A stretch of 64,000 nucleotides of DNA from Ophiostoma sp. CBS 140.51 (taxonomy: Eukaryota > Ascomycota > Sordariomycetes > Ophiostomatales > Ophiostomataceae): NCBI GenBank assembly GCA_029298735.1, contig JANSLP010000083.1, positions 1 to 64,000 of the forward strand, in the 5' to 3' direction. Both the position numbers and the translations under genes were made by a program. The notes beneath the pieces were generated by a model. The model was not told the origin of the DNA. It worked only from the letters and a program-made list of their open reading frames with translations, and ran no database searches. Shown in pieces: positions 22,206-33,081 of this stretch (position 1 is the stretch's first letter; each line of letters starts with the position of its first letter).

Positions 22206-23185
22206 ATGGTATGTCTTTGGAGATGATCTATTGTCTTGCAGACGATGCAATGGCAATAAATGGATATTGGGTGGAATTGGAAAGGAAAACGACCATTGAT
22301 TGTCGGTCGGAAATCTCGAAATGCAACATCGACGCCCAGTCTCTCGTCTCGAACGCCCACGATCTCGCGCACGATCTTCCGCTTTATTTTGTCTTGTCAC
22401 CAACCTCTTCTGAATTGCAATGGCATGCCGTTATGCTCGACAGATTTTTTCGGTTCAACTGGCCGGGATTGAGGCTCTTTTCGACACGGTCAGATTCTGC
22501 AGTCCAGGTCGGAAATCTCTACAGCAAACTACTCACGGCCAACACGAGAATAAACCTGGCCGGAATGTGGCTCTGAACGGCGTCGAAATGCCCACCGATT
22601 GAGCACTACGCAAAGAGATCAAACCGGGACGACGGTAGCACACAACCTTCGACAAGAGAGACGCCCGATCGACACCGATGTCCGGATGAAAGAGGAGGAC
22701 TTAATGCCAGAATCTTGCGCACAGTTATTGAATGCGTTTCTAACATCTTCGCAGTCTTCCTCCAAGGTTAAGGCCGGTGCCCTGTGGCCCAAGAGCAAGG
22801 ACGAGCTCGTCAAGCAGCTCGCTGAGCTCAAGACTGAGCTGAGCCAGCTCCGCATCCAGAAGATCACCTCGTCGGGTTCCAAGCTGAACCGGATGTAAGT
22901 GCCACACGCTCTGCTGCTATATCATGTTATTTGTCCGATTCTAACATTTGCAGTGGTGACGTCCGCAAGTCGATTGCCCGCGTCCTGACCATCATCAACG
23001 CCAAGCAGCGCGCCCAGCTCCGCCTCTTCTACAAGAACAAGAAGTACCTGCCCCTGGACCTGAGACCGAAGCAGACCCGCGCCATCCGCCGGCGGTTGTC
23101 TGCGGAGGATGCCGCCCGCACCCTCACCAAGACCAAGAAGCGCCAGTCTCACTTCCCCCAGCGGACCTTTGCCGTCAAGGCATAA
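22206..23185 (+). CDS. RPL35: 60S ribosomal protein L35 (uL29)
   Basis: uL29 sits at the exit of the large-subunit peptide tunnel. Three exons: 22206-22208 (the ATG alone), 22755-22894 and 22954-23185, giving 124 residues, the family norm. Intron 1 (22209-22754, 546 bp, donor GTATGT, acceptor GCAG) follows directly on the ATG. Intron 2 (22895-22953, donor GTAAGT, acceptor GCAG) falls in LNR-I-GDVRK. Seen: KVKAGALWPKSKDELVKQLAELKTELSQLRIQK, then DVRKSIARVLTIINAKQRAQLRLFYKNKKYLPLDLRPKQTRAIRRRL and the basic C-terminus HFPQRTFAVKA, all canonical. A first exon ending at the ATG and a long first intron are usual for ribosomal protein genes. Confidence 0.95.
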
Positions 23186-24054
23186 GCGTCTTCCGTCGAG
23201 AGGAGAGAGATCAAATGACGGGGTGTTGAAATGTGGAACTTTAAAAAAAACTTTGGCATCATGATTTTTTGAGGCGAACGATTACGGGACGGTAGTTTCT
23301 TCTCTTTTTTTTCTCCCAAAGGATTGGGAAGGTTTTTTCTTTTAAAAAAACAACAATACAAAAAAAAGGAAAAATGACCTTGTTCTCTAATCGTCTCGGA
23401 AACCAATGTTGTGCTGTTGTTTTTCTATTTCTTCGTTTCTGCTTTTTTTAGATCATGGGCGAACGGGGATCAACAAAAATAGGGGCGTTTGGTTTTATTA
23501 CAGCGCTCGCTTCCTTCTCGTTTTTGCTCTCGGAAAAAGAGCAAACAAAGCAACAAAGCAAAACCCAAGGGGAGGCCAGCATTTCGAATAGGACTCTGTT
23601 CTGGTTTCCATTTCTGCATATACGGAAAGAGGGGGAACGGACCATGAGATATGCATGCCATTTTCGTGGAGACATACATCTATACCAAATAAAAAAAGAG
23701 TAAAATTTTAAACATCCTGGCTTGTCGTGATGATCTTGAGATCGGTGCTTCTACTTTATCAACGACGTATGTAGGTTGTGCGTGCTCACGATATGAGCTC
23801 ATGAAATCGATACTGCCCATGCATGGCCTATCGACTTGACAACTTCATTTCTCATCAAAGGTTCTATTTTCTCAAAGCCAGTCCTGAGAACATGCAGAAT
23901 ACCATACACCGTACACTGTACAGTCTCTTCGTGTATGATAGAATCCATGTCATGTGTTGTCTCGTTTAAATTTGCGCCCATTCTTTCCATGCGTACCTGC
24001 CTCATTGGAGCTCAGAATTTCCCAAATTTCCATCAAGCAACAAGCAGCCAATAA
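23186..24054. other. Intergenic between RPL35 and tRNA-Ser
   Basis: The RPL35 3' UTR with several T/A runs occupies about 23,190-23,450. No coding content is recognised in the rest. Confidence 0.6.
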
Positions 24055-24136
24055 GGTGAGATGCCAGAGTGGTCTAATGGGTATGATTAGAAATCATATG
24101 GCTTCGGTCGCGTGAGTTCAAATCTCACTCTCATCG
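24055..24136 (+). tRNA. tRNA-Ser (anticodon AGA)
   Basis: This is an 82-nt intronless type-II tRNA. Acceptor stem GGTGAGA (24055-24061) pairs with TCTCATC (24129-24135), with discriminator G at 24136, as expected for serine. The D arm has CCA/TGG stem ends around GAGTGGTCTAA. Anticodon stem TATGA/TCATA encloses loop TTAGAAA, so the anticodon is AGA, reading UCU/UCC after A34 deamination. A long variable arm (TGGCTTCGGTCGC) and T arm GTGAG-TTCAAAT-CTCAC follow. A run of seven T begins about 5 bases downstream, a Pol III terminator. CCA is not encoded, as usual for eukaryotes. Confidence 0.95.
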
Positions 24137-25121
24137 GTTGTTTTTTTGTTGTTTTTTTATAACCCCTTTTTACTCTCATAACCGTCCTATAACTATGTTG
24201 TTGAAGACAACACAGGGTTGTTTTTATTAGTGGAGAAACAATCTTTACTTACAGTTAAGAAACGTTGTGGTGATCAGTTGAAGTGGGTCGATTGAGATGT
24301 ATCGGGAAGTTTGCAGCTGTGATGCGATTCTGTTTCATTTCCACAAAGCCTGTTTTTTATGTATTTATTTTTCATCGATAAAAGCAATTGTTTATTTTGT
24401 CTGCTACGCCTGGCTATGTAGATATTTTTCTAGACATTTTTCTATCTATATATTTGTCATCGTACAAGCAAATTTCCCTCTCATACATACTACACCCTTC
24501 TCACAAGCACCCTCATTATGTCCACTCCCCTCATGAGTTTCTCCTTGTAACAAACAACCCCATAAATAGACGTCCACAGGTACATAGACCATTCGCATCC
24601 TGCCTTCTCATTCTCTTTTTTTTCCACATATACGACTTCACTCAAAATAATCAACACGGTTAGATCCTACTGTCACAAAAGTACATCACTGGCTCCTATT
24701 TTCACTCTGTATAGTATCAATTATTTGGTCTATAACTACATAAAGCAATCTTTGTATTGGCGATGCATCTTGTCATACTTGTTTTATTCTCACACAAACA
24801 ACATGCGGTCCAGAATATGGTTCTTTTCCGTTAATACGCCTTATCCCCTCTGCCGCCAACCCGCCTCTATATAGGAGACACATTTCTAAAATGGGTAGGT
24901 CTCGTTATCCCCAAACCCCAAAACCATGCCACAACGCCGTTCCAAAGGATAATTTGATGGAACAAAAAACAAAGGGAAAAGCAATGGAAGAAAAAAGAAG
25001 AACACCAAATGAACATAAATAGTGGCATCAAAAACTGACATCAAAAATAGGCATGAGAGGCATCAAAAAGAAAGAAAGAAAGATGAAATAGTGGGGGTCA
25101 GTTTGTCATCGACAAGCCACT
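24137..25121. other. AT-rich intergenic DNA, no gene seen
   Basis: This stretch begins with the T-run terminator of tRNA-Ser and is AT-rich throughout. It presumably ends in the 3' UTR of the zinc-finger gene on the minus strand. No coding frame is recognisable. Confidence 0.6.
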
Positions 25122-27648
25122 TCACACAGTAATGGAGCTGCCAACGACCGAGCTGCTGGCTGAGGGCTTGGCGATCGACGACGACGGACTCTTGCTGTGC
25201 TGGGCGCTGTGCCGGCGCAGCTGGTCTTTCCGGTGAAACGTCCGGTTGCAGCCAGGGAACTTGCACTCGTACTGGCCGTCGCCTGTATGGATGCGCTTGT
25301 GCTTGGAGAGATTGGACGACTCGCTAAACTCTTTGTTGCAGTAGGGGCACTTGAGCGGGCGGACCTTGGTGTGGGTGCGAATATGCATAGCTAAGGTAAG
25401 GCGGTCAGTCACGGTGTACAAAGAATAACAGAATGGTGGGGGACAGGATAAGGTAGGATGGGTCAGAACATACTCAGAGCAGAGTGTTGCCGGAAGGTTT
25501 TGCCACAGATGTCACACGAGAGGGGCTTGCTGTCCTCATGGATCAATTTGTGCTGAAGCAAAGCCTGGTTGGCGGAGAAGGACTGGTGGCAGATGTCGCA
25601 CGTAAAAGGTTTGTCTGAGATGTTAGTGTGTGTGTCACAAGGTAGAGGGGAGGGAAGACAAGACGAAGGGTGAGGTGAGAGAACTTACTGCCTGTGTGAA
25701 CCTGCATGTGGCGGTCGATCTTGCTCTTCTGCGCAAAGCCGCCCTTCTCCTCACTGTCTCGGCGTGTGCAGCCCTGCCAGCCACACGAGTACGTGCCCCC
25801 CACGTCTCTCTTCAGCAAGTGAGTGTGGGCTGCAAGAACATGCTTGTGAAGCTCGCCAGCCGAGTCAAAGGACTGACCGCATGGCTGACCGCCCACGGTG
25901 TTGCACCAGGCACACTCAAAGACCTGCGGGCCTACGTCCGCAGGAGCACCGCCGTCGGCAAGAGACTTTGCCTGGCCGTCTTCGGTCTTGAGGCCGCCGA
26001 GGGCAATACCGGGAAGGGGCAGCTGGGTCGTCGGCTTGGCGGTCCGGGGTACGGCCACGGCAGTGTCCTGCAGCTGCACGGCGGCACCCTTCAGACCACC
26101 ACTGCCGCTCGGATCGAAACCATAGGTGCCCAGGGGAAGAGAAGCATCCGGCAGCGACAGACCACTAGCAATGTCTTGGCCAGAGGCAGCCAGAGAAGGG
26201 GTTCTTGCCAGATCCTGCGAGGCCAGGGAGACGGATGACGACGCCGAGGAGGCCATGCCGGGTGTCTGGTCCATGTGCTGCATAACGGGGAACTGCAGCA
26301 GATTCAGACTCTTGCGGTGCTCATTAAACAAGTGCTCAATCATGGCCTCGCCGCTAGGGAACTTGGCACCGCACTCCACAGCATCCATGTGGTTGTGCGT
26401 ATGGCCGTGACCGTGGCCGTGGCTGTGACTGTGACTCTGGCCATGACTGAGGCTGTCATGGCTGTGGCCATGGTTGGCGTTCTCATTCATGATCATGTTC
26501 AAGTCCAGGTTGTCAAACAGACCGCCTTGGCTCTCAGGCAAATGACGAATGTGGCACTCCTGGTAGAAGCTGGGGTCTTCGACAGGACAGAAAGAGGCCG
26601 TACACTCAGAAGGGTTGAGGGGGTTGTGAGCCTCACGCAAGTGCTGGTAGTTGATCAAGAACTGCGGGCTGATGCACATGTCTGGGCCCAGGCCAAACTG
26701 CAGACATGAGGGAGTAGAGGCAGAGGAGGCAGAGTGGTGGTGGCCCTGGTGACTGTGCATACCAGATGTTGACGATGCTGCAACAGACATTTGTTGTTGC
26801 TGCTGCTGCTGCTGTTGTTGTTGACTGGCTTGTCTTTGCTGCTCCACAAAGGATGTGAGTGCGGCGGCAGCAATAGCATCTTCTGGTGAGACAGCGGCTG
26901 TGACGGGCACAACGCCAGGCTCTTGCAGGCAGTCCTCGTCCTCACAGCAGGCTGACGGGTCATCAGAGCAGGCCGAGTCATGGCAGATCTCACCAAAGCC
27001 ACAGTCACTGTCACAGGTCGACTCCATGTCGTCGTCAGCGCCGCCACCAGCAGCACCAGAGTGCAACGAGTGTTGGGTAGGTGGCGAGGACAGCACCGAC
27101 AGCTGCTCAGCAAAGTCGTTGGCGTATGTAGTTGGCTTCACACCAGAGGTCGTAGGGCCGACTGAAGTAGAAATGCCGCTCTGGGGGAAGAAGGCGCCCG
27201 CCGAGAAGTCCATCAGGTCCAGCCCACTTGAGCCACCGACCGTAGTAGTAGGAATTCCCTGCATGTTGTGCTGCTGGTGGGCACCACTTGTCATGGCATT
27301 AGGGTCAAAGTGGCGAGTGTGGAAGAGCATGTGCGAGGAGGAGGCATTACCACCGTGGCGGTGCGGGCCATTGTGACTGCTGCTGTGGCTGCTGTAGTGG
27401 CCGCCCGTAGGGCACTTGGGCGGATGTGCGCAGAGGTCGTCGTGCGGCGTGCGGAAGGTAGTGCCCATGCCAGACTGGTGGTCCTGGCCAATGCACTGGG
27501 GGCTCTGCAGGCCAAACAGCTTCCAAGCCTCGTCCATGTCGACGTCAGCCAGCGGCGAGTGGCCGTCCAGGGAGAGAGCATCACCAAACGAGTCGAGGTA
27601 AGGGAAGCTCAACGAGGTGCGCTGGAGGCGGCTGTTGTTGCTGTCCAT
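25122..27648 (-). CDS. C2H2 zinc-finger transcription factor, Zap1/ZafA-like zinc regulator
   Basis: This is a probable activator of zinc-uptake genes under zinc limitation. Three exons: 27648-25689, 25614-25474 and 25390-25122 (donors GTAAGT and GTATGT), giving 789 residues. The N-terminal half is disordered with Cys-rich CDSDCGFGEICHDSACSDD, a Gln tract (about 275-285), and a His-rich run (about 391-418) of alternating His with Gly/Ser. Two atypical fingers follow: ECAWCNTVGG..CGQSF..HVLAAH near 577 and YSCGWQGC..HMQVH. Then come four standard fingers: FTCDICHQSF..HKLIH, LSCDICGKTF..HIRTH, LKCPYCNKEF..HKRIH and YECKFPGCNRTF..HSAQH. Paired sensor-type fingers before a tandem DNA-binding set is the Zap1/ZafA layout. 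Both introns split finger linkers in phase 1. Being a C2H2 factor is certain; the zinc-regulator identity is likely but not proven. Confidence 0.82.
26391..26475 (-). repeat. His-rich low-complexity segment in the zinc-finger protein
   Basis: The frame reads alternating His with Gly/Ser/Thr/Asn over about 28 residues (HSHSHGHGHGHTHNH core). It resembles the cytosolic His loops of ZIP and CDF zinc transporters. Confidence 0.8.
26791..26823 (-). repeat. CAG/CAA tract coding for poly-Gln
   Basis: Minus-strand CAG/CAA codons give about 11 consecutive Gln in the Zap1/ZafA-like protein. Confidence 0.85.
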
Positions 27649-27682
27649 GGTGAACAAGGTCGTGTGATGTGTGATGTGTGGT

Positions 27683-27719
27683 TTGTGTGTGTGTGTCTCT
27701 CTCTCTCTCTGTGTGTAGA
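27683..27719. repeat. TG/TC microsatellite
   Basis: A (TG)n run passes into a (TC)n run and back to TG. It lies about 35-70 bp upstream of the zinc-finger gene start, within its probable 5' leader. Confidence 0.85.
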
Positions 27720-30700
27720 CTGAACTGATGAAACAGGGAGACTGTGGCAAGAAGATGAAGGGGGATAAGAAGAGAGAGGAGGAAAAAATGAAGAGAGAGA
27801 AGAAGAAAGAAGAATAAGAAGAGGATAAAGAGTCGAAGAACCCTTGAGGCAAGGTGTTGAGCAAGAGATATATGATCAGGAAGAAACAGGACAGTCGATA
27901 CAGTCTCGAGCGTATGTGTCAGCCAGGATAAGGAGGACGGTGAACGTCAACGGAGAAGCATCGACGGGGACAGCCTTTGCCTTTTGCTCGTCTCGTTCCT
28001 TTCCAACTTCTTTTCTAACTTCAACAACGGAGGCTCGGAGCAGGCAAGGTGCACGGTGCTAGTTGCAAGATGCAAGCCATTCCTCTCGAACAGGAGGCGG
28101 TAGGTTGGATATTGGTCAGTGTGTAACGTGCAGCAAGATGTCTTGTGCGGCTCTCGTCCGTGGGGGTGGATGAAAGGCGAAGTCGGAAAGGAGTAATAAG
28201 ATAACAGAGCAGGATGACGAAGACCAAAGATATGAGATGAAGAGATGAGGGGGAATCAGGGGAAGATCGAGAGGGCACGGGGAGATTCCCAAAGAGAGGA
28301 GGGGAGGAGGGAAGGTGAGAGAATGAGGCAAGAACAAGAGAGGTGCAGAAAGAGTCAGGGCAGGATCCTCGTGCCTCGTGGTGATATGGCAAGGCGAGGT
28401 GCCGGGCGCTGGTGAGCGGGATGGAAGGAGCGACCGATCTTATCGGACAGGAACTGGTCTTCGCTAGAAGGATAGGGAAGGTACAGGTTCTCCGTGGGTG
28501 TCGGTGGCTTACCATGTCACTCTGCAGTGGCTTTGTGTGTGTTTTGGCTGTGGTATAGCCCCCAAGGTACTTGCACGATACAACGGCTTTAGGCGACGGC
28601 CCAGGTCGCTCAGGGGAAGCTACAGCGCTTTCCCTTTTGGAAAAATTTCTTCAGGGCCTTGGGCTGAACGTCATGGTAGTGAAAGAGCAGAGGGCCGTAG
28701 GGCCAGGTCCATTTCCTTCCCCCACCTGCATTAGCCGTACCCACAGTAGCAACGATTCGAGGCTCTCATTGGCCATATATGGCCAAGACCAGCGCAAGGC
28801 TCAAGAAAACCCCCAAGAAAAACCCGCCCGCGACGAGGATTTGAGAACCCGGATGGTCCTCTCTTGCCTTTTTTGTGTGTCGTGCTCTGTGCATTCACAC
28901 AGCGGAAGCGCAAACACGAACGGCGACAGAAAAACTGCAAGAACCACAGGACCACAGCAAAATGATGTGCATGACCCCCTCTCTGTCAAGGAGAAAAACT
29001 CGAACAAACAAACGGCTTTCTTGCAAACGCTTGCCGGGCAACACAGACCACCGGACAAAAGTTCCCTGGCTCCGTCCCCTTGCCCCGGTAGCAAGCAAGA
29101 AACCCTGAAAAGTGTTGAGAACACAAGTTGCGGAGTTGAGTTGAGGCTTACTTTACTTTTTTCTCTTCTTCCTCACTCTTTCTTATTTGACCCTTGTCGC
29201 ATCGCTTTGTCTGTCGTTTCTATTTTGCGGCTTACTATTTGTGCATTTGGGCGACCCTATCTCTTGGCCATTGTCGTGGGCACATAATTTTAGCCGACAG
29301 ATTCAAGATCCGACAGGCTGGGATGAACCCCATGGAACCCCCATGAACGATAGATGAAGAAGCTTGATGGCTGCAGCTCTATTGAGATTTCTTTTTCGTT
29401 GACGTGCTCAGGGATCCTTACACAGTACATTTCCTTACATCATATCGTACTCAATCGGTAGTTGTCAGCTTGGCCTGAATGTCCAGAACGGTACAATTGC
29501 CGCACGACTGACATAACTCGAGCTGACTGTTTTCCTTTTCTTTTTCGTGCTTCTCGTGGTTCTCGTGGTTTTCGCGATTTTCGCGAGTATTCATTGCATT
29601 ACTTTCTCGTCCCGCTCGTGATTTATTCCCCATACAGTACTTTTCTCCTTCTAGGGCAACCTTCAGAAGCCTTTGTTGTCAGGCGGAGAACTCCGCGTAC
29701 TGTTTTTGCTCTCCCAGATTCTACTTGATTACTACGATACCCAAGGTCGCCGCCTCCGGGACGCCAAATGCCAGATTGGTTGTATACCGCGAAAAGAACG
29801 AAGAGGACAAAAAGGAGCGACGCAGAGCGGTCCAAGAACGACCCAAGGACGAAAAGAAACGGACCAACGCCAGCCTCCGACTGGTCGGGATCGTGCCGTT
29901 TGATATTCAGGGAGAGATTGTTCGAATTAAGCTTGTAAGCAGTGTAAGGCAACGATTCACCATTGGTGCATGTTGGTGCATGCTGGGGTATGTTGGTGTG
30001 GGTTCGGCCATATCTGGTTCGGAAAAGAGCGTCCAAAGAGCTGGATGACGCCTTCAAGATATCCGGATAGAAGCTTGGGCGATGGCAAAAAATGGCAAAT
30101 TCAAGGAATTGTCCACTGTCAAAGCCTTGAGGAATCATTCCATCTCCAGATCGATGACATCCTCCTTGTGGAAATACACTTTTCTTTTAGATGCTGTTTA
30201 GAGTCTCTTTAGAGTCTCATTTAGAAAACTTTAGAAAGTACCGCTGGACGGGCCCTAAATGAGCCAAAAAAAAGGCCCAACCCAACGTTACGGTCTGGGC
30301 AAGTCAGCCTTTCTCCGGGATATCAAAGAATTTCAAAGATCTCTTTACGTCCTTATGTCACTATATGTGTGTATTTTCTTGTCTATTAATAAACTATAAT
30401 CGGCCGATATTCGGACAAGATTCAAGGACAAGGTTCTAATATATTGATATATCGTGGTCGATGCACACATGGTTAAGAATCGCGTCCCAGCTAGTCAAAT
30501 CTTTCTGGCAGGCAGCCAAGCATTGCCCTGGAGTGCATCACTTCTAAAGACGATATGAATACGGCGTCTAATAGTATTCCCCAGAAAGAAAGACGGTGAT
30601 GGCTGTCTGTCCAGAAAATCAGTTCATTGTGGTTACTTGTTACTGATGCTCCACCTTCCAGAACAAGGCTGAGGAGGTACGTCACGGATTATGACCAAGT

Positions 30701-30792
30701 TCAGCCCAGTTTGTAACAATATATCTTGTACTATCACTTACTATCACTTCGATTACTATAGATTGCCAAAGTTTTGTCAGTTTTCTTTGTTT

Positions 30793-30995
30793 TGTCCACA
30801 CATGTAGGGCGTCGGAACAGTCCCGATGCTATAGATGCTATATGAAAATCATGGATATCTTGGATATCTTGATAGAAATCCTGGAGATCGTATGGACCGT
30901 CTAGATTGAGGTAGTTTCATGATTCATATTTCTGGTCCACACATTTAACGATCGGAAAAGTCCCAATATCAGAAGAAAATTATGGACATCGTACA
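30793..30995. repeat. Diverged direct repeat in AT-rich DNA
   Basis: GTCCACACAT at 30,793 is followed by GTCGGAACAGTCCCGATG and an ATGAAAATCATGGATATC stretch. The same order recurs from 30,934 as GTCCACACAT, ATCGGAAAAGTCCCAATA and GAAAATTATGGACATC. The unit is about 60 bp, the copies are 141 bp apart, and several differences are G/C in one copy versus A/T in the other. Confidence 0.6.
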
Positions 30996-32227
30996 CATTA
31001 TGATCTCGACCTTGGCCAGGCGGAAATAAATCCATGGTTACGGCGGAATATGTTCAGTACTTGACGAGGCAGACCTTGCATGTCAGTCTGGGAATTTTAA
31101 TAAGAAGGTTCTCGTTTTTGTTTTTTATCTCTTTTTTTTTGGAGAAAAAATCCTGTTATTCACTGCGCAGATAATTTATTTTCATATTATTATTGTTGTT
31201 GTCTTCTTATCAAAAACTACTGACAACTAATAAAAAGGAAAGAAAAAAATTGTAAAATTTTTAGTTTAGCTGGAAATCTCCAAATCTGGATAATGTTCCA
31301 CAAGATACTGCAGAATGTATAGTCTTCGCGATAGCCAACAAAAAAGCCCCATAGTCCCAGTGTTCTGGTGATGCGATGTGCGTTGCCCGTCTATCAAAGA
31401 GTACTTACAAAAAGGCGGTGACGGCGCCTATCACTGTTGTCATCACTTTAACCACCCACTCTTAGCCCGGCAGAATCACCCGTCGTTGCCGCCGCGTCAT
31501 AATCCAGTGCAGGCGCAACTGCTCACTCCAGTCAACGAACACCCCAGCACACCTTCCTTCAAGGCAGCTCCAACCAAAAAGAGGGGTCTTTCCACGCGAG
31601 CTTCTCCAGAAGGGCAAGTGCGATTCCAACACAGCTTGGCTCAACTTGGCAACTGCGGCGCATCGCCTTTTCTGCATCGAATTGCCTCGCCAACTCCCTC
31701 CTTCGCTCTCTCATTTCCACCTTCTTTTTCTGCACACAACAGCACGAATACTGCGTCGCCCGCTGTCGTCCGTCGCCCTCTGCCCTGTCGCCATCAATTA
31801 TCCCACTTACGAGCCTATTGTCTTTGAGCGTACTTTCTAAAGGGCATTAACATATCGCCCTCCCGAACCCGCCGTTTTGCAACCACTTACGACGTACCTC
31901 TTTTCTTTCTTTCTGTTCTCTCTCTCTTCACTTCGACGTCTGTCCCACCAAACGTGTCATTTGCCGCTGCACGACTGCCCGGCATTCGATACTCGATATA
32001 GTCGACAACGGCATTTTCCGCGGACGTCTCTCCTATCCATCACTCCCTGTCTCCTCTGTCCGGTTGTCTCCTTTTTTGCCCGCTTATCTCTCCACCCGCC
32101 AACCTTCTTTTTTGTTTCGCTCTGCCTGTCTTCGTCCGACAAGACAAGCCTTTTTTCGGCCGACACGCCCGAACGACCGACCTCTTGTCTAACGATTGGC
32201 TCTCCAACGACCGGCTTCTTTCCGACA

Positions 32228-32251
32228 TCACTCACTCACTCACTCACTCAC
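32228..32251. repeat. TCAC tetranucleotide repeat
   Basis: About six TCAC units lie 20 bp upstream of the start codon of the 134-aa protein gene, in its 5' leader. Confidence 0.85.
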
Positions 32252-32272
32252 CACAAACTACCACAATCCACA

Positions 32273-32677
32273 ATGGGCAATCTCTGTGGCAAAGTCGACA
32301 AGCACGACGACGCCTTTGATCGGCCGGGCCGCACACTGGGCGGTGCTGGCACAGGATCAGGCAATGCACGGCCAGTTGGAGGTGGAAATGTGCAGAGAGC
32401 AGCGACAGCACCGCTGCCACCGCGTGTCGGCGGACCAGCACGGACGCTCGGTGGGAACAGTGGTGGGCCAGGATCGTCGGCTGCGGCTGATGCACGAGAG
32501 AGAGCAGCGGCGGCGGCAGAGGCCCGCAATGCACCGAAGCCGACGACGGGCAAGTTGGGTGCACAGCTCGAAGCGCAGAAGCGGGAGAACCGCAACGAGA
32601 CGATGAAGAAGGCGAGCGAGGCCGAAGTGCGGCGGCGCGAGATGGACGCCCAAGCTGCGGCGGCGCAGCACAATTGA
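32273..32677 (+). CDS. Conserved small fungal protein with acylation-type N-terminus
   Basis: A single exon of 134 residues, function unknown. It begins MGNLCGK: Gly2 fits N-myristoylation and Cys5 fits palmitoylation, so attachment to a membrane is likely. The middle carries two related GRTLGG/ARTLGG units within a Gly/Pro/Ala-rich disordered region. The C-terminal third is a charged helix (AADARERAAAAAEAR..GKLGAQLEAQKRENRNETMKKASEAEVRRREMDAQ), probably coiled coil. I recall similarly arranged short proteins in other filamentous ascomycetes. The frame stays open about 130 codons upstream without an ATG, and those codons are pyrimidine-rich leader; starting there would bury the acylation signal, so 32273 is preferred. 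Confidence 0.82.
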   Translation: MGNLCGKVDKHDDAFDRPGRTLGGAGTGSGNARPVGGGNVQRAATAPLPPRVGGPARTLGGNSGGPGSSAAADARERAAAAAEARNAPKPTTGKLGAQLEAQKRENRNETMKKASEAEVRRREMDAQAAAAQHN

Positions 32678-33081
32678 GTTACGATTCATGATGACGGGGA
32701 TGATAATGTTGGCGGTGGCTGACATGCAACGACATATGGGTGGCGTGTGCAGGAGTGCTGTCCACAATTCATTTCTTTTCCTTCACAATTTTTAACGTCT
32801 TCTTCACAATTGCGAGCGTTTGCATTCTATTCGCTTGGCAGAGGCCGGCAGTTGTTTTTCACTTTCAACTTTCTCTTTCATTTCATTTCTGCTGCGGCGC
32901 CGAATTATTGTCATACAATGCCATACTTATATGGCCAGTTTTTGTCTCTTGCTTTTTATCTTTATTTCCAGCCAAAAGAATAGCGCCTTCCAAACGCCTG
33001 AATGAATATATGGAAATTCCAATTACAAGGAACATAAAAAATGCAATGCATATCTTTCTCTCTCCAAGTGACAGACAACTC
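32678..33081. other. Convergent 3' region, no gene seen
   Basis: AT-rich 3' flanks of the 134-aa protein gene and PRP5. No gene seen. Confidence 0.6.

Larger units (their letters stand above)
27649..32272. other. 4.6-kb intergenic region: leader, gene-free DNA and AT-rich relic
   Basis: 27,649-28,500 is the pyrimidine-rich (on the minus strand) leader/promoter of the zinc-finger gene, with a TG/TC microsatellite at 27,683-27,719. 28,560-29,290 is an open plus frame without recognisable content. 30,100-31,330 is clearly AT-richer than the flanks, with short internal repeats. 31,650-32,272 is the pyrimidine-rich leader of the next gene, ending in a TCAC repeat. No gene is supported. Confidence 0.55.

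Noticed and set aside
22209..22754. C/D-box snoRNA in the RPL35 intron (GATGATC near 22,220)
   Set aside because: The C box is imperfect and no matching D box with a plausible stem was found.
28571..29287. 238-codon plus-strand frame next to the zinc-finger gene
   Set aside because: It does not begin with ATG, has no recognisable domain, and its sequence style changes along its length.
29725..30048. 107-codon charged plus-strand frame at the edge of the AT-rich relic
   Set aside because: It starts at a non-ATG codon, has no known domain, and composition drifts at the relic boundary.
31877..32272. N-terminal extension of the MGNLCGK protein by about 130 codons
   Set aside because: There is no ATG in it, it is pyrimidine-rich leader, and it would bury the acylation signal.
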